Source of the DNA: Flaccisagitta enflata
Taxonomy: Eukaryota; Chaetognatha; Sagittoidea; Aphragmophora
Length of the DNA stretch: 64,000 nt
Assembly: GCA_965153355.1 (NCBI GenBank)
Contig: OZ231126.1
Location: 9,052,001 to 9,116,000 of the forward strand
Direction of reading: 5' to 3'
Below the pieces are notes generated by a model. That model saw only the letters and a program-made list of their open reading frames with translations, had not been told where the DNA came from and searched no databases. This document shows positions 53,945-64,000 of this stretch, piece after piece. The position numbers and the translations under genes were made by a program. Each line of letters begins with the position of its first letter. Positions within the stretch are counted from its first letter, which is position 1.

Positions 53945-54025
53945 TCGACTCGTGTGTTACGGACCGACGGACGGACCGACGGACGGACAAAGCCTTTTAT
54001 AGTGATGCGTGGACGCATCTAAAAA
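53945..54025 (-). repeat. GTCC-family repeat, minus strand
   Basis: On the minus strand: TTTTTAGATGCGTCCACGCATCACTATAAAAGGCTTTGTCC split as a hairpin (GATGCGTCCACGCATC) and a TATAAAAGGC box, then GTCCGTCGGTCCGTCC. The conserved head of the family. Confidence 0.65.
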
Positions 54026-54149
54026 TAATGAAATGGCGTTTCGAAAAAAAGATTGGTCTTTTATGTTGTAGCCCGTGTCAATAAGCTGAGTATGGGGTTG
54101 AAGGGCCTTCCAATTTATTGCACGTATTTCCGCTTCGATTAGGAGAAAG

Positions 54150-54245
54150 AGAGGAAGGAAGGTAGGAAGGAAGGAAGGAAGGTAGGAAGGTAGGAAGGAA
54201 GGAAGGAAGGAAGGAAGGAAGGAAGGAAGGAAGGAAGGGAGGGAA
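54150..54245. repeat. (GGAA)n microsatellite
   Basis: GAAGGAAGGTAG/GAAGGAAG units over about 95 bp. Confidence 0.9.
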
Positions 54246-54954
54246 GAAAGAAAGAAGCAAGAAATTTGAAGACCACTGAGCTCTAATGTTACTCCCTTGC
54301 CGTCGCCACCTCTTCAAAATCTCCGATCAGCCAAAGCGCAGACGTGGCTTGATCTGCGTATGGTGTTGTTGCCTACTTTTAGCGCAATTAGTTTCGTAGT
54401 TGCAGTCCTCATCGCATTCCCTCGTTTTATGCTTTACATAGTATTCGGCATTTTATAGTCATGGTATAAACACATTTTTGGATGCGTGGTCGTAGTTTGT
54501 TTGTAAACAATTGTCCGATTGCAATTAGGGGTTGCAGGGTGTGTTCTCTTTCATTGGAGGAGGGGAAAAGAAACAAATTTTGCATGGAACTAGAAAAATA
54601 CTTCTCGCTGACTGGACTTATTCTTGATAAATGCGTAAGTAGTGAGCTTAGCTCAGGAATTGTTGTTGTACTCTATCTCACCCTGCGACTCGATCTAACT
54701 GCCTCTTTTGAAATCTAAAATTTTAACTTTATGAGAGCTGAGCGTCATCCGGGTTATCATATAAGCACGCTGATCTCATTTTTGAAAGGATGGGCGGGTC
54801 CGTGAGTGATTAATGTTGAATTATCGTTTGGAATGACATTCCAACTCACCGCTAAATCTCACGATGATTATAAGTTCTGGCACTAGCCTATTCGCTTCTA
54901 CATGCAAAGCTGAAGATAATTATGATTAGAACTTTCATGACGTCCAGTGTACTT

Positions 54955-55717
54955 CAGGGTGTACCAACTCAGTTGTAATATAAAGAATCGATGTATCTCT
55001 GCTTCTAAAAAAGATAATCTAATTCTGAAAAAAAGTTCTAAAGAGCTTTTGAAAAACGATTTTTGTTCAATAAGAGGAAAATGATGGGAAGGTATTAACA
55101 GTCATGGAAAAATGGCTTGGAAGTACTTGCCTTTTTGCAACCATTTTGCCATTTTTCATTGATCTCCTATGACAACCACTCTTTGTTTAGCTATTATCTG
55201 TAAATAATTTGATAAAACATGAAGAGTTGGACTCAAATTAAAGGTATCCTGCATAGTGAAAGAGATTTGATAGAAAAATTTACATTTTTTTGTAAAGATA
55301 GTATGATATTTGAAAAATTCATGCCAATCGAGTTGTTTTTTTTAAATGTGGTTTTGAAGAAAGAAAGAAGAAAATCTTCAATATTTTGAGGATGTTTTTT
55401 AATGGGGCCAAAAACTACTGCAAAAATTCTTAAATTTGGGACCAATCTCAGGTCTCTAGCTCAATCCGTTTAGAAATGAGAGCCTCTTAAAGAAAAAGAG
55501 TCTATGAGCAATGTCAGCCAAAATTGCAAATTTAGAAATAGTTGCATTATTTTAGGTTGTGAATGTGTAAAATTCTTTTCTGGACGGAAAAATTTTATTA
55601 GCATGAGCAAAAATCGTTTTGTAAGAGCTCCTTGGAACTTTTTTCAGAATGGGATTATCTTCTTTAGAAGCAAAGATACATCGATTCTTTATGTTACAGC
55701 TGAGTTGGTACACCCTG
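54955..55717. mobile_element. Foldback MITE copy B (inverted relative to 23385-24151)
   Basis: The same terminal repeat CAGGGTGTACCAACTCAGTT and the same internal sequence, reversed in orientation compared with copy A. The right flank is TA; the left flank is TT, presumably mutated. Confidence 0.88.
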
Positions 55718-57188
55718 TATTTTAAACGCAATCAATAAATAAACCTTTTGCAGATCATTTTTATGTACACACTAAAGCTAGATTTTTTTCCCGCGCAAAA
55801 CACGTTCATGCTTCATGACAAGTCTCTGTATTTTCTTCGTATTAAAAAAAATAAAATATCTCTCTGTAAGCACTTGTTTTAAACTGAAATTGGTGATCGA
55901 TGTAAGAATGTGATAACCTATGAATCCAGTACGCTTCCGCTTGACAGTGGGTCTGTTGTACCGTGTCATCTGTTGCCATCTCGTCCACGCTCTACTTTAT
56001 CTGGAAGTGTCTGAAAACAATCTCAATCTTCTTTCTTGATCGTTTATAACTACAAATTTATCTACGTCACGCCGTGTATGATTTTATATACTGGATTTGT
56101 ATTTTTGTCAAAGTTATTTTCCTTTTTCCTCGGTTTATTTTTGTCTCTTCACCGCCTTTTTCAATGTCTTTCCTCATCATTCATACATTTTTATCGCAAT
56201 TCCCATCAACGAGAGAAAAAAAAAACAAAACAAAAGAATTATTATTGATATTATTACTACTACCACTTCTATACCATTCTTTAACGACGACGCTCATTGA
56301 ATTAATTTATTTCATTTTTTCTTCGTTAGATTTTTGATTTTGTCTTCAGTTTCATTTACACGAAATTATACGCCCAATGCCAAAGATGATTTGCATTTAC
56401 ACGAGTCAAAAACCGTATTATTCGCGACCCGACGGGTGAGGCTAGCTTCCTCCCGTCATCGTCCAATCAGCATCACCATGACAACTAACGACAACGACAA
56501 CAACGAGCGCATCCATGACAAGAAAATCAAAGAGCACAATGTAACAACGACAACAACAACAAAGTCAACGAGCAAATTTGAGATTGAATCTTCATTACAA
56601 GTGAACAAGGTCAATGAAAGAGGTGAATTTCAAGTGTAAATTCCTGACTAGTGGAAATGAACTTCAGTAAGCCGGAAACAATACGATGAAAGAAAAACCT
56701 CGAGAACAATTTACAGATCTCATCACAAGTTTGATCGTGGAAGCTTAACTTAGCGCCTGGCTAGGGTCCAGCAATTCTGAAATTATCTCTTCTCGTAATA
56801 CAAAGAAAAATCCGACAATGTGAAAAAAAGCGACGTTCGTGAAATGTTGAGGACTACCTCTCCAGCTAACAGGATTTAGACTAGGATACTAGTAGAACTT
56901 TTTTTCCTTTTCGAAAATTTTCGTTTTTTTTCTGTTTCTTTTTCTCTGTCTACAATATTATTCCACGGAAGCGGCACCACGTCTCTTCATCACCTTCGTT
57001 ATCATCGCCATCATCATCATCGACTTCATCCGTATTAGCATCTTCCACTTATTAAGCCTATGAAAACGTTTCGTCTCTGAAGACGCGGACAATGGCTCGA
57101 AGTCGAACAATTCCATGGTGAAGGGATAAACCTACCAACCAAACCATCGACCAACCGACTTACCGGCACTCCAATTGACCGACCAACC
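55718..57188. other. Upstream region of FUT8
   Basis: About 1.5 kb of AT-rich DNA without a convincing exon. A 101-codon ORF at 56334-56639 is Thr/Asn-rich and not recognised, so it is not annotated. The FUT8 5'UTR and promoter should lie here or further upstream. Confidence 0.4.
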
Positions 57189-57590
57189 ATGTTCTTCTTT
57201 TCTCTGCGCAGCGGCGGGAAGCGGTTGATATTCTCCTTGCTGCTCGTTTGGCTCGTCATCCTCATTTACGTGTCGACGTTTCTCTTCCACGCCACCGACG
57301 AAGCCGCCGGCGTCACTGGAAGCGGCGATGGCGCCGCGTTTCATGGTGGCGCCGGTGGTGGCGTCGATTCCTACGGCGTCGGTGGCGGGATGTTACACCG
57401 CCGGGATGTCGTGGAGTTAGGTGGGGGAGGAGGAGGGGATGATTTACGGCGGCGGTTGGACGAAGCCATGCGTGAATTAGAGGCAGTCAAAAGACAAAAT
57501 CGGGATTTGCAAAAAATGGCGCTGGAAATTAGGGAGGCCAGACACGTCGTGGCTCAGGAGATGAAAGGCGGGGAGAAAATGCCGAAAGAG
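57189..57590 (+). CDS. FUT8: FUT8 exon 1: membrane anchor and stem
   Basis: 134 codons from [12 protein letters not shown]; the first ATG of the frame, followed directly by the signal-anchor, which supports this start. The donor is AGAG|GTAATT, phase 0. Confidence 0.88.
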
Positions 57591-58225
57591 GTAATTATGT
57601 AAATTCAAAAATGGTAATGAACTGCGGGAGAGATGGTATGATGCTCACTGGCCACTGCAAAATTGGATGGCTTTGGGATGTGATGAAATGTTTAGTCCAC
57701 AGCATTGATTTGGATGAATGTTCTTATAAGAGATAGTGAGCACAAATACGTAGCTTAGTTTTACTTCACACGAAAAGACATGTGCAGACGACACACCTGG
57801 ACATCAGTTACTACACTACGGAATCATACTTTACAGAATCATACACTTCTACATGTATACCGTGCACTACAGAATGACACTTTCAAAAGAAAAGAGAAAA
57901 GAACAATCCATAACATAACAAGATTAGTGCTTCATGGTCGTCATCGATGATATATCAAAATGGACTATTAGTTCAGACTAGTGGAATATGGATTAGCAGG
58001 TGCAGAAAGGGCGACCTGATCAGAGACCCCAAATTGTCTAACTAAAATGCTTATGTTCATTGGTCCATGTTTTTCCAAATTCTCCTTCTTACTTAATTGT
58101 AACTGGATGAGTTTGTAACAAGGAAGGCCATATGCGTCGTAGCGCAGGAAATAAAAGGGGAAGAGAAAGTGCCACAGGAGGTATTGATATCGACAGATCC
58201 TATAGAATTGGCAAGTATAGGTGTT

Positions 58226-58289
<64 letters not shown>

Positions 58290-59453
58290 GGTGGCGGTCC
58301 TTTGGCGGCGATTAGAAAAAGCTCTAAAGGAGCTAGAAAAGGCGTCCTTTTCCGCCGGCAACATTCTCGCCGTGGACGCCGCCGACGCCGCCGCAGCCGC
58401 AGCGCCATCCTCCGTCCACGAATTGACGCGCATGCGCATCGAGAATACCGTCAAGGAAGCGAATCGCTTCTTCATCGGACAAATCAAGTCACTCAAGGAC
58501 AAATTCGACGCTGCCATCGTCAGCGCATCAAGAAGCCATAAAGACGCTAAAAAGAACGCAGGAGGAGGATTATCAGACAATGGGGAATTTGCGGGAGGAT
58601 TTCCATTTTCCGATCCGCGCGGCCGAATGGTCGTCGATAGTGACAACAGTGATACAAATAATGACAATAACTTGAATACAAACAATGTCGTGCCCGGTCT
58701 CGCCGCGTCTTCGTCTTCTTCACACGGCGCCTTCGTCGGAAATGGCGCCGCGGCGGAATGGATGGCCCTCGTCGGCGGCGCCTCGACTCAACTGGCGTCG
58801 ATGTTGTCGACGGGCGGCGAACATCTTCGCGTTCTCGGCGTCGATTTAGAACAATTCCGCGATCTCGACGGTTTAGGCGATTGGCGCCGAAGGGAAGCCC
58901 AACAACTCAGTCAAATCGTACAAAATAGATTGGATTCTCTTCAAAATCCCAAAGACTGCAAAAATGCCAAAAAACTAGTTTGTAATTTGAATAAAGGTAA
59001 GAAGTGTTAACAAATAGAGGCTTATTGGGCGCTAGTTTGTCTGATGTTTCTATGTTTACCGTCAATAGTGTAACATTAATATTAGGGAGACTTGAGAACA
59101 TTTGCCTTGTTGTTTCAAAAATGCGATTAAAAGAGATGCCAATAAGGTGGGACTCCATTGTAGTTAAAACATACGAGATCTTCTTGAGATTCCTGCTCAA
59201 AACTCCTGATTTTACTTAGGTTGTGGTTACGGTTGTCAGCTTCACCACGCTGTTTATTGTTTGGTGGTGGCTTTCGCATCCGGTCGCACATTGATCCTGG
59301 AGTCTTTGGGGTGGCGATACCATCCCGAAGGTGGCTGGGATTCCGTCTTTCAACCCATCTCAAGAACTTGCCTCATTTCCAACGCCGCGCTTCAAGCCTT
59401 GGAGAAACGCGCCAACGATACGAGAGCACAACCATTCACCAATTCTAGGAGAG
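57189..59453 (+). CDS. FUT8: FUT8 homologue, N-terminal part (3 exons; continues beyond window)
   Basis: FUT8 transfers fucose from GDP-fucose in alpha-1,6 linkage to the innermost GlcNAc of N-glycans in the Golgi. Exons: 57189-57590, 58291-58996, 59220-59453, phases compatible. A type II membrane anchor is visible at residues about 13-33 ([20 protein letters not shown]) after a short basic cytoplasmic tail. It is followed by a Gly-rich stem and coiled-coil segments ([34 protein letters not shown]), with [20 protein letters not shown]. The conserved cysteine-rich start of the catalytic domain follows: [55 protein letters not shown]. The stem is longer than in vertebrates (Gly- and Asn/Ala-rich insertions). 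The catalytic GDP-fucose site and SH3 domain would be in exons past base 64000. Confidence 0.94.
58118..58186 (+). pseudogene. Decayed duplicate of FUT8 exon 1 end and its donor
   Basis: This aligns without gaps to 57522-57599: AGGAAGGCCATATGCGTCGT versus AGGGAGGCCAGACACGTCGT, and AGTGCCACAGGAG|GTATTG versus AATGCCGAAAGAG|GTAATT. The frame is still open in this copy. It could be an alternative exon, but no good acceptor is visible, so a decoy/pseudo-exon is more likely. Confidence 0.72.
58228..58290 (+). repeat. (CT)n microsatellite forming the FUT8 exon 2 polypyrimidine tract
   Basis: About 30 CT units run directly into CCAG|GTGGCG. The acceptor thus depends on a length-variable microsatellite. 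Confidence 0.88.
58291..58996 (+). CDS. FUT8: FUT8 exon 2: stem and start of catalytic region
   Basis: 235 codons: coiled coil, Ala-rich insert, [20 protein letters not shown], an Asn/Asp-rich insert, [20 protein letters not shown] and [19 protein letters not shown]. The donor is AAAG|GTAAGA, phase 1. Confidence 0.92.
59220..59453 (+). CDS. FUT8: FUT8 exon 3: CGYGCQ motif
   Basis: [40 protein letters not shown], ending [15 protein letters not shown]. The acceptor is TTTTACTTAG and the donor GAGAG|GTTAGT, phase 1. The last 46 bases are the founder of the following minisatellite. Confidence 0.92.
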
Positions 59454-62400
59454 GTTAGTGGCCTAGCAATAGCAACACAGCGCCAACGATACAAGATCAC
59501 AACCATTCACCAATTCTAGGAGAGGTTAGTGGCCTAGCAATGGCAACACAGCGCCAACAATACGAGATCACAATCATTCACCAATTCTAGGAGAGGTTAG
59601 TGGCCTAGCAATGGCAACACAGCGCCAACGATACGAGATCACAATCATTCATCAATTCTAGGAGAGGTTAGTGGCCTAGCAGTGGCAACACAGCGCCAAC
59701 GATACAAGATCACAACCATTCATCAATTCTAGGAGAGGTTAGTGGCCTAGCAATGGCAACACAGCGCCAACGATACGAGATCACAACCATTCATCAATTC
59801 TAGGAGAGGTTAGTGGCCTAGCAATGACAACACAGCGCCAACGATACGAGATCACAACCATTCATCAATTCTAGGAGAGGTTAGTGGCCTAGCAATGGCA
59901 ACACAGCGCCAACGATACAAGATCACAACCATTCATCAATTCTAGGAGAGGTTAGTGGCCTAGCAATGGCTACACAGCGCCAACGATACAAGATCACAAC
60001 CATTCATCAATTCTAGGAGAGGTTAGTGGCCTAGCAATGGCAACACAGCGCCAACGATACGAGATCACAACCATTCATCAATTCTAGGAAAGGTTAGTGG
60101 CCTAGCAATGGGAACACAGCGCCAACGATATGAGATCACAACCATTCATCAATTCTAGGAGAGGTTAGTGGCCTAGCAATGGCAACACAGCGCCAACGAT
60201 GCGAGATCACAACCATTCATCAATTCTAGGAGAGGTTAGTGGCCTAGCAATGGCAACACAGCGCCAATGATACAAGATCACACCATTCATCAATTCTAGG
60301 AGAGGTTAGTGGCCTAGCAATGGCAACACAGCGCCAACGATACAAGATCACAACCATTCACCAATTCTAGGAGAGGTTAGTGGCCTAGCAATGGCAACAC
60401 AGCGTCAATGATACAAGATCACAACCATTCACCAATTCTAGGAGAGGTTAGTGGCCTAGCAATGGCTACACAGCGCCAACGATACAAGATCACAACCATT
60501 CATCAATTCTAGGAGAGGTTAGTGGCCTAGCAATGGCAACACAGCGCCAACGATACAAGATCACAACCATTCATCAATTCTAGGAGAGGTTAGTGGCCTA
60601 GCAATGGCAACACAGCGTCAACGATACCGGATCACAACCATTCACCAATTCTAGGAGAGGTTAGTGGCCTAGCAATGGCTACACAGCGCCAACGATACAA
60701 GATCACAACCATTCATCAATTCTAGGAGAGGTTAGTGGCCTAGCAATGGCAACACAGCGCCAACGATACAAGATCACAACCATTCATCAATTCTAGGAGA
60801 GGTTAGTGGCCTAGCAATGGCAACACAGCGTCAACGATACAAGATCACAACCATTCACCAATTCTAGGAGAGGTTAGTGGCCTAGCAATGGCTACACAGC
60901 GCCAACGATACAAGATCACAACCATTCATCAATTCTAGGAGAGGTTAGTGGCCTAGCAATGGCAACACAGCGCCAACGATACGAGATCACAACCATTCAT
61001 CAATTCTAGGAAAGGTTAGTGGCCTAGCGATGGGAACACAGCGCCAACGATATGAGATCACAACCATTCATCAATTCTAGGAGAGGTTAGTGGCCTAGCA
61101 ATGGCAACACAGCGCCAACGATGCGAGATCACAACCATTCATCAATTCTAGGAGAGGTTAGTGGCCTAGCAATGGCAACACAGCGCCAACGATACAAGAT
61201 CACAATCATTCATCAATTCTAGGAGAGGTTAGTGGCCTAGCAATGGCAACACAGCGCCAACGATACAAGATCACAACCATTCATCAATTCTAGGAGAGGT
61301 TAGTGGCCTAGCAATGGCAACACAGCGTCAATGATACAAGATCACAACCATTCACCAATTCTAGGAGAGGTTAGTGGCCTAGCAATGGCTACACAGCGCC
61401 AACGATACAAGATCACAACCATTCATCAATTCTAGGAGAGGTTAGTGGCCTAGCAATGGCAACACAGCGTCAACGATACGAGATCACAACCATTCACCAA
61501 TTCTAGGAGAGGTTAGTGGCCTAGCAATGGCTACACAGCGCCAATGATACAAGATCACAACCATTCATCAATTCTAGGAGAGGTTAGTGGCCTAGCAATG
61601 GCAACACAGCGCCAACGATACAAGATCACAACCATTCATCAATTCTAGGAGAGGTTAGTGGCCTAGCAATGGCAACACAGCGTCAACGATACAAGATCAC
61701 AACCATTCACCAATTCTAGGAGAGGTTAGTGGCCTAGCAATGGCTACACAGCGCCAACGATACAAGATCACAACCATTCATCAATTCTAGGAGAGGTTAG
61801 TGGCCTAGCAATGGCAACACAGCGCCAACGATACGAGATCACAACGATTCATCAATTCTAGGAAAGGTTAGTGGCCTAGCAATGGGAACACAGCGCCAAC
61901 GATATGAGATCACAACCATTCATCAATTCTAGGAGAGGTTAGTGGCCTAGCAATGGCAACACAGCGCCAACGATACGAGATCACAACCATTCATCAATTC
62001 TAGGAGAGGTTAGTGGCCTAGCAATGGCAACACAGCGCCAACGATACAAGATCACAACCATTCATCAATTCTAGGAGAGGTTAGTGGCCTAGCAATGGCA
62101 ACACAGCGCCAACGATACAAGATCACAACCATTCATCAATTCTAGGAGAGGTTAGTGGCCTAGCAATGGCAACACAGCGCCAATGATGCGAGATCACAAC
62201 CATTCACCAATTCTAGGAGAGGTTAGTGGCCTAGCAATGGCTACACAGCGCCAACGATACAAGATCACAACCATTCATCAATTCTAGGAGAGGTTAGTGG
62301 CCTAGCAATGGCAACACAGCGCCAACGATACAAGATCACAACCATTCATCAATTCTAGGAGAGGTTAGTGGCCTAGCAATGGCAACACAGCGTCAACGAT

Positions 62401-64000
62401 ACGAGATCACAACCATTCACCAATTCTAGGAGAGGTTAGTGGCCTAGCAATGGCTACACAGCGCCAACGATACAAGATCACAACCATTCATCAATTCTAG
62501 GAGAGGTTAGTGGCCTAGCAATGGCAACACAGCGCCAACGATACAAGATCACAACCATTCATCAATTCTAGGAGAGGTTAGTGGCCTAGCAATGGCAACA
62601 CAGCGTCAACGATACAAGATCACAACCATTCACCAATTCTAGGAGAGGTTAGTGGCCTAGCAATGGCTACACAGCGCCAACAATACAAGATCACAACCAT
62701 TCATCAATTCTAGGAGAGGTTAGTGGCCTAGCAATGGCAACACAGCGCCAACGATACGAGATCCCAACGAGTCATCAATTCTAGGAAAGGTTAGTGGCCT
62801 AGCAATGGGAACACAGCGCCAACGATATGAGATCACAACCATTCATCAATTCTAGGAGAGGTTAGTGGCCTAGCAATGGCAACACAGCGCCAACGATGCG
62901 AGATCACAACCATTCATCAATTCTAGGAGAGGTTAGTGGCCTAGCAATGGCAACACAGCGCCAACGATACAAGATCACAACCATTCATCAATTCTAGGAG
63001 AGGTTAGTGGCCTAGCAATGGCAACACAGCGCCAACGATACGAGATCACAATCATTCACCAATTCTAGGAGAGGTTAGTGGCCTAGCAATGGCAACACAG
63101 CGCCAACGATACGAGATCACAACCATTCACCAATTCTAGGAGAGGTTAGTGGCCTAGCAATGGCTACACAGCGCCAACGATACAAGATCACAACCATTCA
63201 TCAATTCTAGGAGAGGTTAGTGGCCTAGCAATGGCAACACAGCGCCAACGATACAAGATCACAACCATTCATCAATTCTAGGAGAGGTTAGTGGCCTAGC
63301 AATGGCAACACAGCGTCAACGATACCGGATCACAACCATTCACCAATTCTAGGAGAGGTTAGTGGCCTAGCAATGGCTACACAGCGCCAACGATACAAGA
63401 TCACAACCATTCATCAATTCTAGGAGAGGTTAGTGGCCTAGCAATGGCAACACAGCGCCAACGATACAAGATCACAACCATTCATCAATTCTAGGAGAGG
63501 TTAGTGGCCTAGCAATGGCAACACAGCGTCAACGATACAAGATCACAACCATTCACCAATTCTAGGAGAGGTTAGTGGCCTAGCAATGGCTACACAGCGC
63601 CAACGATACAAGATCTCAACCATTCATCAATTTTAGGAGAGGTTAGTGGCCTAGCAATGGCAACACAGCGCCAACGATACGAGATCACAACCATTCATCA
63701 ATTCTAGGAAAGGTTGGTGGCCTAGCAATGGGAACACAGCGCCAACGATAGAGATCACGATCACAACCATTCATCAATTCTAGGAGAGGTTAGTGGCCTA
63801 GCAATGGCAACACAGCGCCAACGATGCGAGATCACAACCATTCATCAATTCTAGGAGAGGTTAGTGGCCTAGCAATGGCAACACAGCGCCAACGATACAA
63901 GATCACAACCATTCATCAATTCTAGGAGAGGTTAGTGGCCTAGCAATGGCAACACAGCGCCAACGATACAAGATCACAACCATTCATCAATTCTAGGAGA
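59454..64000 (+). repeat. 71-bp minisatellite of FUT8 exon 3 end plus 5' splice site (about 64 copies, runs off window)
   Basis: The 71-bp unit consists of GTTAGTGGCCTAGCAATGGC, AACACAG (intronic), then CGCCAACGATACRAGATCAC, AACCATTCATCAATTCTAGG, AGAG, which is the exon 3 end. Period checked at the window end (ATTCATCAATT at 63840 and 63911). Copies are 95% or more alike and fall into subtypes (ACAAG/ACGAG, GGCAACAC/GGCTACAC/GGGAACAC, CATCAA/CACCAA), which recur in higher-order blocks. Nearly all retain AGAG|GTTAGT. Confidence 0.95.

Larger units (their letters stand above)
53583..54954. other. DNM1L 3' flank and intergenic
   Basis: No supported exon. Contains a minus-strand GTCC-family fragment (53945-54025) and a (GGAA)n microsatellite (54150-54245). 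No canonical AATAAA is seen close to the stop. Confidence 0.45.

Noticed and set aside
56334-56639. 101-codon Thr/Asn-rich ORF upstream of FUT8
   Set aside because: No homology, no splice context, low-complexity composition; could be chance in AT-rich DNA.
59454-64000. CRISPR array
   Set aside because: Units are head-to-tail 71-bp tandem repeats without unique spacers, in a eukaryotic gene intron.

Overview
This is nuclear DNA from an invertebrate metazoan. The genes have GT-AG introns, the coding exons are GC-rich and sit in AT-rich, repeat-laden non-coding DNA, and there is a BEL/Pao retroelement, a class largely confined to animals. The gene set (BTB-PHR protein, GLYR1/NPAC, DRP1, FUT8) is animal-like. 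I cannot name the species.

Layout. (1) 1-17.9 kb has no recognisable host exon. It contains a GA microsatellite, dispersed repeats, several foldback (inverted-repeat) elements and one almost complete BEL/Pao LTR retrotransposon on the minus strand (3977-16277, TSD CCCCT), which has a frameshifted pol and an extra long third ORF. (2) 18.0-18.6 kb holds the last two exons of a BTBD1/2/3/6-type gene (PHR domain). (3) 19.7-33.3 kb is a GLYR1 (NPAC) homologue in about 11 exons: a PWWP domain, a low-complexity linker and a beta-hydroxyacid-dehydrogenase-like domain. (4) 35.2-53.6 kb is a complete 15-exon DNM1L/DRP1 gene (783 codons predicted, all exon phases compatible). Its 8-kb intron 5 holds foldback elements and possible small minus-strand exons. 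(5) 57.2-64 kb is the 5' part of FUT8 (core alpha-1,6-fucosyltransferase), 3 exons, running out of the window in a 4.5-kb minisatellite. All four host genes are on the plus strand. They act in different pathways (ubiquitin adaptor, nucleosome reader, mitochondrial fission, Golgi glycosylation), and nothing here suggests they are co-regulated.

The most striking signal is that several minisatellites in this window are tandem amplifications of the local exon/intron boundary. The FUT8 exon 3 end plus its 5' splice site is repeated about 64 times in 71-bp units. The DNM1L exon 12 end plus donor is repeated about 12 times in 61-bp units. The GLYR1 exon 2 acceptor plus exon start has five decoy copies upstream, spread by GAT/GGT expansions. 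GLYR1 exon 8 has two decayed upstream copies, and the FUT8 exon 1 end plus donor has one decayed downstream copy. A 20-bp polypyrimidine/branch-point-like unit at the GLYR1 exon 10 acceptor is also amplified. Always the true site lies at one edge and the decoys lie on the intron side. This looks like a recurrent process acting on splice junctions, not unrelated intronic repeats.

A second theme is the large number of foldback/MITE-like elements, most flanked by TA. One near-palindromic insertion has duplicated a splice acceptor at GLYR1 exon 5. Two copies of a composite non-autonomous repeat sit in GLYR1 intron 9 and DNM1L intron 14.
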